The position numbers and the translations under genes were made by a program. DNA of 64,000 bases, from positions 62,001-126,000 of the forward strand of contig JAFDYQ010000010.1 in the NCBI GenBank assembly GCA_018267365.1, in the 5' to 3' direction. The notes under the pieces are model-generated. The model made no database searches, was not told where the DNA came from, and saw only the letters and a program-made list of their open reading frames with translations. This DNA is from Bacteroidota bacterium (GTDB lineage: Bacteria; Bacteroidota; Bacteroidia; Chitinophagales; LD1). Below, piece by piece: positions 1-11,600 of this stretch. Numbering within the stretch: the stretch's first letter is position 1; every line of letters starts with the position of its first letter.

Positions 1-22
1 TAGTATATTTTAGGAAAGGCGC

Positions 23-442
23 TTAGAATCTCTCTACGCCGGCAAAGTGGAAGGATGCCTCTATAGCAGCATTCTCATCAGAGTCAGAGCCGTGTACGGC
101 ATTGCGCTCGATGTCTGTAGCATACAGTTTGCGGATAGTACCTTCTGCAGCGTTGGCAGGGTTTGTGGCGCCTATCAGCTTGCGGAAGTCCTCCACTGCA
201 TTGTCTTTCTCCAGTACGGCAGCCACGATAGGACCTTCGGTCATAAACTTCACCAGATCACCAAAAAAGCCGCGCTCCTTGTGCACCGCATAAAACTCCT
301 CTGCCTTCTCCTTAGAGAGGCGTGTGAGCTTCATAGCCTGTATTTTGAATCCTGACTGGATGATGAGGTCGATTATCTTGCCGGAATTGCCAGCCGCTAC
401 AGCGTCAGGCTTGATCATAGTCAGGGTGATATTGCTTGCCAT
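23..442 (-). CDS. ndk: Nucleoside diphosphate kinase
   Basis: Transfers the gamma phosphate of ATP to nucleoside diphosphates through a phosphohistidine; cytosolic. The 139-aa protein begins [15 protein letters not shown] and carries the active-site signature NAVHGSDS with the catalytic histidine at residue 117. Length is normal for the family. A longer in-frame start exists at 505, but ATG 442 fits the family N-terminus and leaves room for the promoter at 476-505, which the longer start would overlap. The nucleoside transporter lies upstream on the same strand, so uptake and phosphorylation of nucleosides sit side by side, though ndk has its own promoter. Confidence 0.97.
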   Translation of the reverse strand: MASNITLTMIKPDAVAAGNSGKIIDLIIQSGFKIQAMKLTRLSKEKAEEFYAVHKERGFFGDLVKFMTEGPIVAAVLEKDNAVEDFRKLIGATNPANAAEGTIRKLYATDIERNAVHGSDSDENAAIEASFHFAGVERF

Positions 443-475
443 TATATGGTGTTTTTTTGATTTTAAATTGCGCGG

Positions 476-505
476 CAAATGTAGCCTATCACATGGATAT
501 ATCAA
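476..505 (-). promoter_or_regulatory. Bacteroidota-type promoter of ndk
   Basis: Read on the minus strand: TTG at 505-503, a 19-nt spacer, then TACATTTG at 483-476. This matches the Bacteroidota primary sigma consensus TTG-N19-TAnnTTTG exactly. Start of transcription would fall about 30 nt before the ndk ATG. Confidence 0.75.
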
Positions 506-563
506 ATGAGTCAGCCCATTTTTTATAAAACAGCAAAAGATATATATAATATCTGCGAAGGTA

Positions 564-1814
564 TCAACCTATCACAATCCCCGCTATGGTGGCGCTCAGA
601 TAGGAGGCCAACGTACCCGCTATCAGCGCGCGTATACCCAGCTGAGCCAGGTCGGCGCGGCGGCTGGGGGCCAGCTCACCTATGCCACCTATCTGCATCC
701 CGACAGAGGAGAAGTTAGCAAAGCCGCACAGGGCAAAGCTCACGATAGCCTGCGCCTTTTCTGACATAGTAGCTTTGATCTGCACAAAATTGAGATAGGC
801 TACAAACTCATTGATGGTCATCTTCTGACCCATCAGCGTGGCGCATTTGGTCACGTCTTCGTATGGTATACCCATGGCCCAGGCAAATGGCCAGAACACC
901 CAGCCGAAGATCATATTGAGACTCAGGCCCGGAATAGGATTGCCCAGCAATCCGTTTATTTTGACGAGGAGATAGTTGATCAGTGCGATCAGTGCGATGA
1001 AACCTATCAGCATGGCTATCACATTGATGGAGATCTTCATGCCATCAGCAGCGCCGTGAGATATAGCGTCTATCACGTTAGCATAGTGACTCTTCACCTC
1101 TATGGATACTTTGCCCTGTGTCTGTGGCACCTCTGTCTCAGGGTATATGATCTTAGATATCACTATAGCAGCCGGTGCAGCCATCAGGCTGGCTGCTATC
1201 AGGTAGTCTGCCTTGACACCAAAGCCCACATATACGATCAGGATACCACCTGCTATGCAGGCCATACTACCTGCCATAGAGGTCAGTATCTCGCTGCGCG
1301 TCATACCCTCCAGGTATGGGCGTATCATTACCTGGGCCTCTACCTGCCCTACGAATGCACTGGCCACATTGCTCAGGGCCTCGGCACCACTCACTTTCAT
1401 GATAGCGTTTACTCCTTTGGCTATGATAGCCACTACACGCTGCATCAGGCCTATATGATAGAGAATAGCCACCAGTACACAAACCAGTATGATCGTAGCA
1501 GGAATATTGAATGCAAAGATGAACCCATTGCTTGGACCAAAGACTTTGCCAAGTTCGCCTGCATCAGGCAGCACCCCACCCAGTACAAATTTGGCTCCCT
1601 CGCGTGCAAAAGCTTCTATCTTTTGCATGCCTTTGCCCAGCGTCTGAAAAAAAGACTGCACCGGAGGAACCTTGAGAATAAGCAATGCCAGCGCCAGCTG
1701 CAGCCCCAGGCCACTGAGTACCAGGCGATAGTTGATCTTCTTTTTATTGTTGGATAACAAAAAAGCAACGCCCAGTATCAGCGCGATGCCTAGTAGTCCC
1801 GTGAATCTCTGCAT
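564..1814 (-). CDS. Concentrative nucleoside transporter (CNT/NupC family)
   Basis: Inner-membrane symporter taking up nucleosides with Na+ or H+. The 416-aa, strongly hydrophobic protein has the CNT layout: N-terminal helices, a gating domain, then two conserved half-repeats, [16 protein letters not shown] (around residues 142-157) and [15 protein letters not shown] near the C-terminus. The base-binding motif, usually GQTEAP, reads GQVEAQ here (residues 156-161), so the threonine that contacts the nucleobase in the Vibrio CNT structure is valine; specificity may differ. ndk follows 121 bp downstream on the same strand. Confidence 0.92.
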   Translation of the reverse strand: MQRFTGLLGIALILGVAFLLSNNKKKINYRLVLSGLGLQLALALLILKVPPVQSFFQTLGKGMQKIEAFAREGAKFVLGGVLPDAGELGKVFGPSNGFIFAFNIPATIILVCVLVAILYHIGLMQRVVAIIAKGVNAIMKVSGAEALSNVASAFVGQVEAQVMIRPYLEGMTRSEILTSMAGSMACIAGGILIVYVGFGVKADYLIAASLMAAPAAIVISKIIYPETEVPQTQGKVSIEVKSHYANVIDAISHGAADGMKISINVIAMLIGFIALIALINYLLVKINGLLGNPIPGLSLNMIFGWVFWPFAWAMGIPYEDVTKCATLMGQKMTINEFVAYLNFVQIKATMSEKAQAIVSFALCGFANFSSVGMQIGGIGELAPSRRADLAQLGIRALIAGTLASYLSATIAGIVIG

Positions 1815-1890
1815 AAAAAAGCCTGTAGATTAGATTGATAAAGTGCAATCTAGCAAAAAATGCGAAAGGAGATAACCTTCCGGTGACAGA

Positions 1891-4800
1891 CTAGCGGATC
1901 AGTGTCAGGTTGCCCTGCTGGCTCTTCGTATTGCCATTGAGGCTTTTCACCGAGATATAATATACATAGACGCCGATAGGTTGTGCCACATTCTTGTAGG
2001 TGCCATCCCAGCCTCCGTCAGCATTGGTAGAGAAGTCATAGATCAGCTCACCCCAGCGGTTGTAAATATGGAACATAGTCACCTCGGCACCTCTGCGCAG
2101 TACCGGCCTGAAGAGCTCATTATTATTGTCCCCGTTTGGAGAGAAAGCAGTAGGCATGATGAAGTCCAGCTGCGAGCCAGGTGTGACGGTGATCTCAATA
2201 GATGCTGTAGCAGGGCAATTATTGCTATCTGCCACACTTACAGTGTAAGTAGTCGTGTGGTATGGAGATACTACAGGCGCTACCACGCCGGTGCTGCTGA
2301 TATTTGAGTCAGGAGTCCATACTACGTTAGAGTAAGTGCCGGAAGGCACGATGGTGAGAGTCGTCGAGTCACCCTCCTCTATAGGCAGGCTGGCAGATGA
2401 TGACAGGCTGATAGATGCCGGGCTATGTATGAAAATACTGTCGAGGGTTATGATACTGTCGCAGCCCAGCGCCGAGGTCTGAGTGAAGCTAAGTACGGTA
2501 TCAGTGCTGTACGTCACCCCCCCTACAGTAGCCTGGCTACAGCTGTCTGTACGATGAGTGACAGTAGCAGGCGTGATAACCTGCAGATCGGTGACACGGA
2601 TCACACTGTCGCAGCCACCTACAGAGCGGGCAGTATCCATGTACACTCCTGCAGTGGTCTGGTTTTGCCCTCCGGCAAAGTATGTCTGTCCTGTATTGAT
2701 ACATACATGATTAGGCACGGTGCTGACCAGGACGGGGGACACTGTGATAGTAGTAGTATGATATATGCTATCACAACCGGTAGCAGCGCTCACTATAGTA
2801 TCCAGGAGCACAGTATCAGATGTATAGGTGGTGCCCAGATACGACACGGTACAGGTGCCACTCACACTAGTAGAAGTACTGGCCGGAGATACGACAGTGA
2901 GCACTGTAGTCACTATACTATCGCAGCCCAGATACGAGCCACCTAACACGGTATCCAGATAGGTACCGCTGGCAGTGTAGCTATGACTGCCGGCGGCGAA
3001 ACTTTGACCGAGGCAGATTACGGGGCTCTGTGATGATGTGGCTATAGGATTTACCACCACATATACAGTCTTGATGAGGCTATCACATCCATTTGTATAC
3101 TGATAGTTTTCTGTCACCGTGGTGTTGGCTGTATACGTATTGCCATTGTATGTGGTCTGGCCGCATGCAGTAGGTAGTGTCACGGTATCGCGGATCAAAG
3201 TATCTACAGTCAGATTGACCACCACTATACTATCGCAGTTATTCACTGTATGGAGATTGCTGGTATAGCTGCCGGTCACGGAAGCTGTGGTGCCGTCAGG
3301 TAGCGTGTATGGTGTAGCAGCAGCACAGATCGTGGTATTTACCGTGTCACGATAGGTCGGGTTCACTATTACCTGTACCGTATCTGTCTGCACGCAGAGT
3401 GGTGAGAAGGAAATGTCATCCAGTGCAAAATCATTGCCCGAGGCTATGGTGTTTTGATTTACGATGCAGATCTGGGCAGAAGTAGCGGTGCCGGAGTTCC
3501 AGGTAGTATAAAATTGCTGCCAGCTACAGTTGACTGACTGAGCATTGAACACTGACCCTATCAGGGCACCATTTATAGAAAATTGCAGCTGAGCAGGATT
3601 GGAGGCCGTGACGCTCTGCAGCCAGGTAGAGAAGGCATAATCTGTACCAGGTACGGTGTTTACAGTCTGGCAGTAGATGCTCACATTGGCAGTAGTGGCA
3701 CCGTTTACGATCAGCATGCTACCTGATCCTGTAGTATGATCTCCGCACGGAGCCATACCTCCATTCCAGGTACTGGCATTGCCTGACACTGTATATTGAC
3801 CCTCGTTAGTGTTATTGGTACTGTAGACATAGCTGGAGCTGAATCCTGTATTGCCACTGCTGAAGTCTCCGTTGACTATTTCATTTGCTGAGGCTACCTG
3901 CGAGGTGACTGTATAGGTAGTGGTGGTATCGGGAGTCGCTACCGGGTTAGCTATGGAGGCATTGCTCAGGCTGCCAGTGGGTGTCCATGTATAGCTGAGG
4001 CCTCCGGTGGCTTGCAGGTTAGTAGATGCACCTCTGCAGATCGATGTGTTGGCCCCTGCATCTATGGTGATCGGGGCGTACGTGAGTGACGTAGTGATAG
4101 CACTGTCACATCCGGATACATTGGGTATCGTATCGTGATATGTACCGGCTATGCTATGCACCGTAGAGCCTACGGTCAGCGTTTGCCCCTGGCAGAGGGC
4201 CACCTGCTGCGTATATGAGCTAGGGAAATTAACCGTAAGGAAAACCCCGACATGCACGCTGTCGCAACCCCGTACACCTCTGATGGTGTCAGAGAATACT
4301 GTACTGTTTGTATAGGTGGTGCCACGATATACTATACTGCCGCAGCCGGTTAGGTTTACCACCTGGGTATACGCAGTGAGTACGGTCAGGTTAGTATTCA
4401 CTATGCTATCACATCCGCTCACAGCTGTGAGCGTATCATGATAGATGCCTGCGGCGGTATAATTATGTCCATTGAATGTATAGACGCTGCCATCGCATAT
4501 AGTATCTGAATGAGTGATCTGAGCCGGTGGGATCACTGTGATCACTACTGAGTCACGGAGGGTATCAGGACATAGGGTGCCATAGAAATAGAGATGTAAA
4601 GGTGAGACATCCAAAGGCGAGAAAGTATAAGTCGTATTCAGGGAGTCCGGCTGTGAGAAAGTTCCATTGCCTCCGGTCCATTGCAAGTGGCGAAAAGCTC
4701 CCAATTTGCTGGCATGCAATGCCACCGTAAGCGGAGCATGGCAAAAGTTGACTGTCGTATCATTACCCGCATTGATAGATGGAGCTACAAAAGGAGCATT

Positions 4801-5448
4801 GCAACCATTGTTATAATATGTAACATTACCTGGAAAGTCGAAATTAACGCCAGCCCCATCAGCCAAAGAATGTCCTCCGCTAGGGTTCGTTAGGAGGTTT
4901 TTCATGTAGGTTACAGTGTCGTTACATCCTAGTGAATTATCCCGCAATATTAATGTTCGCGCCTGATTGGAACCAGTAGTACTATAGTTCGCAAAATGTC
5001 CTAAATTAACATTACCTGCGCACTGAAAAATGACATAAAGAGTATCACTAAGGGATGCAAATGAATTATAAGAAACATTCACATCCGTACTGGTGATCAC
5101 TATTACCTGGGATCCGGCTGGGAGAGTAGTGCCGCCTACAGGAGGTAATAAATATCCACAACCACCAATAGTTGCGTTTAGACTATCAATCTTGGATTGC
5201 GCTGAACACCATCCAAGAAAGGAATTATTGGGCCAAGTGACTGTCAAGTCTGAGACCAAAATTGGATTAGGCCCAACCTGGAACCTGAACATTTCATTCT
5301 CGGCTTCGTGATTCGGAGGTGCACAAGCATCCACCAAAATGGAAGTTATCTCAAAACAATTGGTCGGGAGCTGTGCATAAGCCTTTGAGTCTAAAAGGAA
5401 AATAAAACAAACAAAAACACTAAGGATGTGTAAAGGCCTCCACTTCAT
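1891..5448 (-). CDS. Large secreted protein with T9SS type B (gliding-associated) C-terminal domain
   Basis: The 1185-aa protein has a signal peptide (about residues 1-25, ending KAYAQ), then a Cys-rich region that looks like a lamin-tail (LTD) domain (about 26-200), an Ig/PKD-like segment, and nine short modules each carrying a C-D-S core such as GCDSIV with a following beta strand. A carbohydrate-binding-like jelly-roll region (VNGDFSSG ... NDFALDDISF) sits mid-protein. The last 90 residues are the type B sorting domain: FSPNGDNNNELF, IYNRWGELIYDF, GWDGTYKN and a final LTLIR. Such proteins cross the outer membrane by the type IX system and are surface-held or released; the ligand is unknown. 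The DNA for the N-terminal domain (about 4680-5448) looks more AT-rich than the rest. Confidence 0.9.
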   Translation of the reverse strand: MKWRPLHILSVFVCFIFLLDSKAYAQLPTNCFEITSILVDACAPPNHEAENEMFRFQVGPNPILVSDLTVTWPNNSFLGWCSAQSKIDSLNATIGGCGYLLPPVGGTTLPAGSQVIVITSTDVNVSYNSFASLSDTLYVIFQCAGNVNLGHFANYSTTGSNQARTLILRDNSLGCNDTVTYMKNLLTNPSGGHSLADGAGVNFDFPGNVTYYNNGCNAPFVAPSINAGNDTTVNFCHAPLTVALHASKLGAFRHLQWTGGNGTFSQPDSLNTTYTFSPLDVSPLHLYFYGTLCPDTLRDSVVITVIPPAQITHSDTICDGSVYTFNGHNYTAAGIYHDTLTAVSGCDSIVNTNLTVLTAYTQVVNLTGCGSIVYRGTTYTNSTVFSDTIRGVRGCDSVHVGVFLTVNFPSSYTQQVALCQGQTLTVGSTVHSIAGTYHDTIPNVSGCDSAITTSLTYAPITIDAGANTSICRGASTNLQATGGLSYTWTPTGSLSNASIANPVATPDTTTTYTVTSQVASANEIVNGDFSSGNTGFSSSYVYSTNNTNEGQYTVSGNASTWNGGMAPCGDHTTGSGSMLIVNGATTANVSIYCQTVNTVPGTDYAFSTWLQSVTASNPAQLQFSINGALIGSVFNAQSVNCSWQQFYTTWNSGTATSAQICIVNQNTIASGNDFALDDISFSPLCVQTDTVQVIVNPTYRDTVNTTICAAATPYTLPDGTTASVTGSYTSNLHTVNNCDSIVVVNLTVDTLIRDTVTLPTACGQTTYNGNTYTANTTVTENYQYTNGCDSLIKTVYVVVNPIATSSQSPVICLGQSFAAGSHSYTASGTYLDTVLGGSYLGCDSIVTTVLTVVSPASTSTSVSGTCTVSYLGTTYTSDTVLLDTIVSAATGCDSIYHTTTITVSPVLVSTVPNHVCINTGQTYFAGGQNQTTAGVYMDTARSVGGCDSVIRVTDLQVITPATVTHRTDSCSQATVGGVTYSTDTVLSFTQTSALGCDSIITLDSIFIHSPASISLSSSASLPIEEGDSTTLTIVPSGTYSNVVWTPDSNISSTGVVAPVVSPYHTTTYTVSVADSNNCPATASIEITVTPGSQLDFIMPTAFSPNGDNNNELFRPVLRRGAEVTMFHIYNRWGELIYDFSTNADGGWDGTYKNVAQPIGVYVYYISVKSLNGNTKSQQGNLTLIR

Positions 5449-5468
5449 ATCTGCTTATTCAGGTGCTG

Positions 5469-5476
5469 CAAAAATA
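5469..5476 (-). promoter_or_regulatory. Probable -7 box for the 1185-aa T9SS protein
   Basis: Minus-strand TATTTTTG fits TAnnTTTG, 20 nt upstream of the ATG at 5448. No TTG was found at the expected -33 distance, so the call rests on the -7 box and its position. Confidence 0.4.
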
Positions 5477-5555
5477 GTATTTCAGCGTTGAGATACATTA
5501 CTTTAATATTAACAAAAGACGGTTTTTTGCCCCCAAAGGCTGTATGACCATAAGC

Positions 5556-5584
5556 AAAAAGGCCCCGCCGATGAAGGCGGGGCC
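5556..5584 (-). terminator. Rho-independent terminator of the 3200-aa adhesin gene
   Basis: GGCCCCGCC (5561-5569) pairs with GGCGGGGCC (5576-5584) in a perfect 9-bp GC stem with a short loop. Read on the minus strand it is followed by TTTTTG. It lies just past the stop codon at 5617, so it ends the very long adhesin transcript before the next gene. Confidence 0.9.
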
Positions 5585-5616
5585 TGAAGTCTGAGGATCT
5601 GGTGAGATCCGTATTG

Positions 5617-8600
5617 TTACTTGACGAGCGTTACGCGTTGTGTTACCACCTGATCGCCTGCCTTCACTTTCACGATATAGACGCCTGATGCCTCATTTGT
5701 CATATCCAGTACGAAGGTGTCAGCAGCGCTGTTTTCCTTGGTAGCCACATCTATCTTCTGACCGGTCACTGTATATACTTCCACATCCACAGGCATAGCA
5801 TGTGACAGTTTCACTGTTACATTGAATATAGCTGAAGATGGATTAGGATACACGTAGATATCAGTGATATCACCGGTCACATCCTTGAGACCCAATATCA
5901 GACGGACAGAGTCTGAGCGCGTGGCAGTACAGCCGTTTGCGTCGGTCACGGTCACTGTATACAGGTCGGCAGTCAGGTTTGATATCGTACTCGTAGTAGC
6001 GCCACCCGGTGCCCAGTGGTAGGCATAAGGCTGTGTACCACCCGTAGCCGTCACAGTGATAGCACCCGGAGTGCCATTCTGCACCTGGTTGGTGATATTG
6101 GTAGTCAGGCTTATCGGGCTTGGAGCTGTGATAGTATTAGATGCCGTAGCCGTACATCCGTTGTGGTCAGTCACACTGAGGGCGTATGTACCTGCCGGTT
6201 TATTGTACAGCAGAGACGTAGTCACATTGCCCGGCGTCCACAGATAGCTGTATGGCAGGCTGCCACCCGTAGCATGTGCATAGATAGATCCCATACCACC
6301 GGAGCACTTCGCATTGACTATGCTGTCAATCACTATAGCTACAGAGGCAGGCTGTGTCACAGTATCTGTGAGTGTAGCCGTACACTGGTTAGCATCAGTC
6401 ACTACTACTACGTAGCCGCCTGCTGCCAGGCCTGTCACATCATCTGTGGTCTGAGATGTACCTGTCCAGGTATAAGTGTATGCTCCTGTGCCTCCGCTGG
6501 CAGTAGTGTAGATAGCACCGTTGCTCTGGCCGTTACATTTCGCAGCAGTAGCAGAGTCCAGTACGATAGATAGCGCTGTGGCCGGCTGGCGTACAGTATC
6601 TGATACAAAGGTCAGTGTGCATCCGTTATTATCTGAGATAGTATCCGTATAGACGCCTGCAGCTACACCTGTCAGCTGGGCTCCGGTAGCTCCGGTGCTC
6701 CAGTGGTGTGTATATGCAGCGGTACCGCCGGAGACGGTCACGGTCACTGTACCCGTAGCGCCGCCATAGCAGAGTACAGGTGTCACACTATCCATAGCAG
6801 AGAGCATAGCAGGCTGAGCCAGCGTATCAGTATAGATATACGTACAGCCGCCGCCAAATGTGATCGTGTCAGTATACACTCCCGCGCCGAGGTTGGTCAG
6901 GCTGGTGGTAGTATCTCCGGTAGACCACATATGGGTGAATGGTGCCAGGCCACCGCTCAGGGCGATAGACAGGCTTCCATTGCTGCTGCCATAGCAGGTA
7001 GGCATAGTAGCGGTAGGTGTCACGGTAGGAGCGTGATTACAGTTAGTATCTACTATCGTGATCTGGAAGTCAAATGTCTCGCCTGATCCAAAGTTGTCGC
7101 AGGCTGAAGTCGAATCGTTAGTATTGCCCTGGTTGCGGCTTCTGATGCGCAAACCGGTAGTACCCAGCCTTGTATAGCCATTGATAGTAAATGCGGCCGT
7201 ACCGCTGCTGGCTGCTACCGTAGGCTGTATCCACTCATACGGGTCAAACAGACCATTCTGGTTAGTATCTATCCAGATAGATGAGATAGATGTACCGGTC
7301 ATGTGCAGGTAGAAGGTGTAAGTGCCACCTCTCTGCAGCGTAGTAGTAGAATCACCTGTAGCAGGGAATATAGTATATGCATCACCATTAGATGTAGTGT
7401 TACATATAGTATAGTTTACGTTGAAGTTAGTACCCAGTATACGAGCTGTGTCTATATCGTTGCCACCGCAGAAGCCACCAAGGCCGCTGGTGCAATAGCA
7501 CAGTGTCGGAGCATTCATATTCACGGCAAATACCGGAGAATATGAAGAGTCAGCACAGTTGACCTTAACCCTGTAGTATGTCAGGTTGGTAGGGTAGTCC
7601 TGATAGAAGTCATTGTTTGCTCCTAAGAGGTCCTGCCAGTTGATAGAGTCCAGGGATCCTTGCCACTGCAGCTGAGTATATGGTGAGTAGCCGGTCAGAG
7701 ACAGGTTTATCTGACTGCCGGGACATACGGCTGACGGACCGCTGATCACACCTGCCAGAGGCGGGTTAGGACATGGTACCACCTCCTGCAGACCGAAGTC
7801 ATCAAAGGCGATGTCATCAGGAGAGAAAGAAGCAAGCAACCTGACACCGAAGAAGTAGTCTCCGCTCGTAGCAGGAGTGAATATAGCTGAGTACTTCACA
7901 TACTGAGTATTGGTAGGGCCGGCTACCGGAGTGCCGATCACCTGCGTCATGCCTGACGGGGACTGCGAGGTACCCATCAGGGCATAGAGTGAATCCCATC
8001 CTGTGAAACCGTCGGTACGGTAGTAGAAGTAGAACTCATACTGCGTACCACCGGTCAGCGCAAAGCTCGGAGTATAGATAGTATCGTCAGCATTGTACCT
8101 GTCGGTCAGATAGTGCGTACCGCTGCGCGCATCGAGAGCAGGGAAGAAGAACGGAGCGTCTTCAGACTCCCACCTGCCACTCGGTGTAGGCAGCCAGCAG
8201 CTAGGCACTATATCCCGGCCTACGGTGGTCATGCTTTCAAAGTTTTCTACCCAAGGTATAGATGTGATAGCGTTGCACGGTGTGCTGAAGCCTGTAGGTC
8301 CTACCCAGTAGCCTACACCTATGGTATCGCAGTTAGAGCGCACATAGACATCGTATGCCGTATTGGCGGTGAGGCCGGTGATGGTATCTGTGGTCACCCC
8401 TGCTGCTGTAGAGTTTGAGGCTATGACAGTACCATTTACACTATCACCGGCAGCTACTAATACTACGTTGTATCCGTTTGAAGGAGCCGGAGCACCAGGT
8501 GCCCAGCTTACCACAACTGTAGTGGTAGATTGAGGAGCTACATTGATAGCAGTAGGACCACCAGCGCACGGACTGCTCTGGAAGATATGCAGATTGTCAA

Positions 8601-11600
8601 AGCTTACATTGTCTCCAAACGCAGAGTGGAACTTGAAGCCTACGTATACGGTAGGTTGATTGCCGGCTCCTGCAGGGAGAGTCAGGTATTTCTGACGCCA
8701 AGCGCCTGAACCCAAGGCAAATGAAGCATCTTCTCTCGGGAAGAACTGCACATCTGTCCAGTTGATGAGGTCGGTAGAGTATTGTACAGTCATACCTTCT
8801 GTGAGGTAGTTGCCTGAGTTGTAGTTATTGCTGTGCTCATTATAGAAGTAGAAGCTGACGTCTACACTTGGTACCCCCGTGGTAGTGATACCGGGCGATA
8901 CCAGGCGTGTTTCATTCCCATTAGTGAATGAGTAGCTATTGTAGAAGACATAATCTGCTCCTTCTTGCGGTGCAGTAGTAGGATTAAATGAGGCCGCCTG
9001 ATACAGGAGGTCGTCATTGCCTACTACATACTGCTGAGACCAGCAGGATGGTATAGAGATGTTGTTAAATCCTTCGATCAGCGGCAGGGTCGCGTTCAGG
9101 CAGGATGTCTGCACAGTGATAGGACCAGCCAGAGAGCCGAGGCCGGATCCGCCACCACAGTCTGACTGTACGTAGAAGTCATACAGCGTATTGGGTGTCA
9201 GGCCGGTTATATTGGCAGTGTCTACGGTCACATCGCCAGAATCTATAGCAGCTCCGGGACCAGCTCCGGCAGGAGTGATGAACCAGTGGTAACCTACGGC
9301 AGGAGCCGGAGAGGCGTCGGCCCAGTTGACACTGGCGGTGGTAGGGCTCACGCTGCCGATAGCCAGCGCAGATGGCGACCCCGCGCATGCAGGCGTAGCA
9401 TAGATATGCAGGTTGTCAAATGCGCAGTTATTGCCATACTCAGAGTGGAATTTAAAGCCTATAAATACTGTCGGTTGGTTTGCCACTGCAGCAGGCAGAG
9501 TGAGTAGTTTCTGGAACCATGCGCTGCCCGTAGGCTGCAGTGTCAGATCCACACGAGGGTAAAACTGGATATCGGTCCATGTAGTACCGTTGAGGGAATA
9601 TTGTACAGTCATACCTTCATTCAGGTAGGCACCTGTGGTATAGTTGGTAGCATCATGTAGCCAGTAGAAGCTGATATCCACGCTTGGTACGCCTGTGGTA
9701 TTGATCACTGGTGATACGAGGCGTGTCTCAGTGCCTGCAGTATTAGGAGACGTATATGAGCTCCATTCTACAAAGTCAGTTCCTTCCTGTGGGCTGGTAG
9801 TCGGATAACCCATGGTGGCTACATACTGCATCGGAGAGTTATTGGCTATGATCTGCTCTGACCAGCATGCTGGCCTGGTCAGACTGTTAAACCCTTCTAT
9901 CAGAGGGAGGGTAGCAGCCGTACATGTGGTCACGAAGTGCAGAGAGTCACTCCATGCGCTGCTATCCGTGCTGCTACATACCGCACGTACATATGCCACA
10001 TATGCTGTGTTGGTATTGAGGCCTGTGACAGTAGCTGTGGTCACGCCGGCTGCGGTAGTGCCGGTAGCCACCGGAGTAGCAGATGGGGCAGAGCCAGATG
10101 GCACTACAGTCCATATGTATCCGTTAGCCGGAGCTGAGAGTGATGCAGTCCATGAGATCGTGGCCCCGTTTGATGTAGCTGTAGTCAGCGTAGGAGTACC
10201 CACCGCTACGCAGCTAGGTGATAGCTGCAGAGAAAAGTCATCAAAGGCGATACCATTCGGAGCGAATGTAGGGCATGAATCATGATGACCCAGGTAATAT
10301 ACACCGGTAGTAGGTACCTGGAATGTGTAGGTCACCTTAGTGTAGCTACCAGAAGATACCGCGTTTGTGATCGTACCCAGAGTGGTAGTCATAGCCCCGC
10401 TGGTCGGTGCTGTACCGTATGCAGAGACTACTACGTAGCCATTGGTCGCATCAGTAGTCCTGTACCAGAATGAATAATCATAGTTAGTACCGGCAGTGAG
10501 CTGGAAGCCTGGAGTATATTCCCATACGTTAAAGTTCCAGCTGCCACCCATAAAATTAGTGCCTGTGTGAGCCGTGTTGCTATTGCAGGTAGCAGAGCAG
10601 GTATAGTTAGTACTGTTTATATTACTGTATGTCCAGCAGGCAGGGTATACGTTAGCCGCAGCCGCAGCAGGCAGCGTTTCGAAACCTTCTGACCATGGCA
10701 GTGTAGTGATGGCCACGCATGGTGTAGTGACGGACAGAGGGCCTGCCCAGACGCTGGTGTCGGCACCACAGTTAGAGCGCACATAGATATCATAGCTGGT
10801 CTGAGGAGACAGGCCTGATACGGATGCAGTAGTCACACCAGCAGCCACAGTACCGGATGATACCTGCGTACCTGTAGATCCTGCGCCAGAGGCTACGGCC
10901 TCCCAGATATAGCCATTACTAGGATTCGTCACTGATGCAGTCCAGGAGACAGAGGCGGATGACGAGGTCAATATACCGGCAGTCAATGCAGTAGGAGCTG
11001 CACAGGTAGCCGGAGTGCTGAAGGTATACACCAGAGACCATGTACTGGTATCAGACAGGTTGGTCAGGCTGCAGCCGGTCTTGACATATACATCGTAAGT
11101 AGTGCTAGGTGTCAGTACAGAGCCTGTAGTTGCAGTAGTAGTCGGCGCAGTTACTAAGTTGCTGGCTACAGGAGTAGCACCTGAGCCTGCACCTGTAGCT
11201 ACTACTTCCCATGCATATCCTGCCGGTGACCCCAGTGCAGGGGCTGTCCAGCTCAGCGTAGCAGATGTAGCCGTCACAGCAGATGATGTCACACCTGTAG
11301 GAGGGAAGCAGGTAGGAGCCGCAGTGATGCTAAACTCATCTATTCCCATATTGGTGCGGCCGGAGCCATAGTTTGACCGGCCTACGAAGCGGAAGATCGC
11401 AGTGGTATTGACGTACTGCGGCAGGTAGATCGTATTCTTATGCCAGTTGCTTGTATTGTAGTTGCTAGCATAAGATGAGTTAGCCGAACTATGCGTATAT
11501 ATCGTATCCCATGACACACCATTGTTGGTAGATACCAGCAGCCTCAGTGTATTGGCTGTGTATCCATCAGCTCCCAGGAAGTACCAATAGCTCACTTGCT

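Noticed and set aside
1056..1757. 233-codon plus-strand frame opposite the nucleoside transporter
   Set aside because: His/Tyr-rich shadow of a strongly recognisable transporter in another frame; no promoter or family features.
9812..10285. 157-codon plus-strand frame and many like it across the adhesin gene
   Set aside because: Arise from the repetitive Thr/Ser/Gly-rich codons of the opposite strand.
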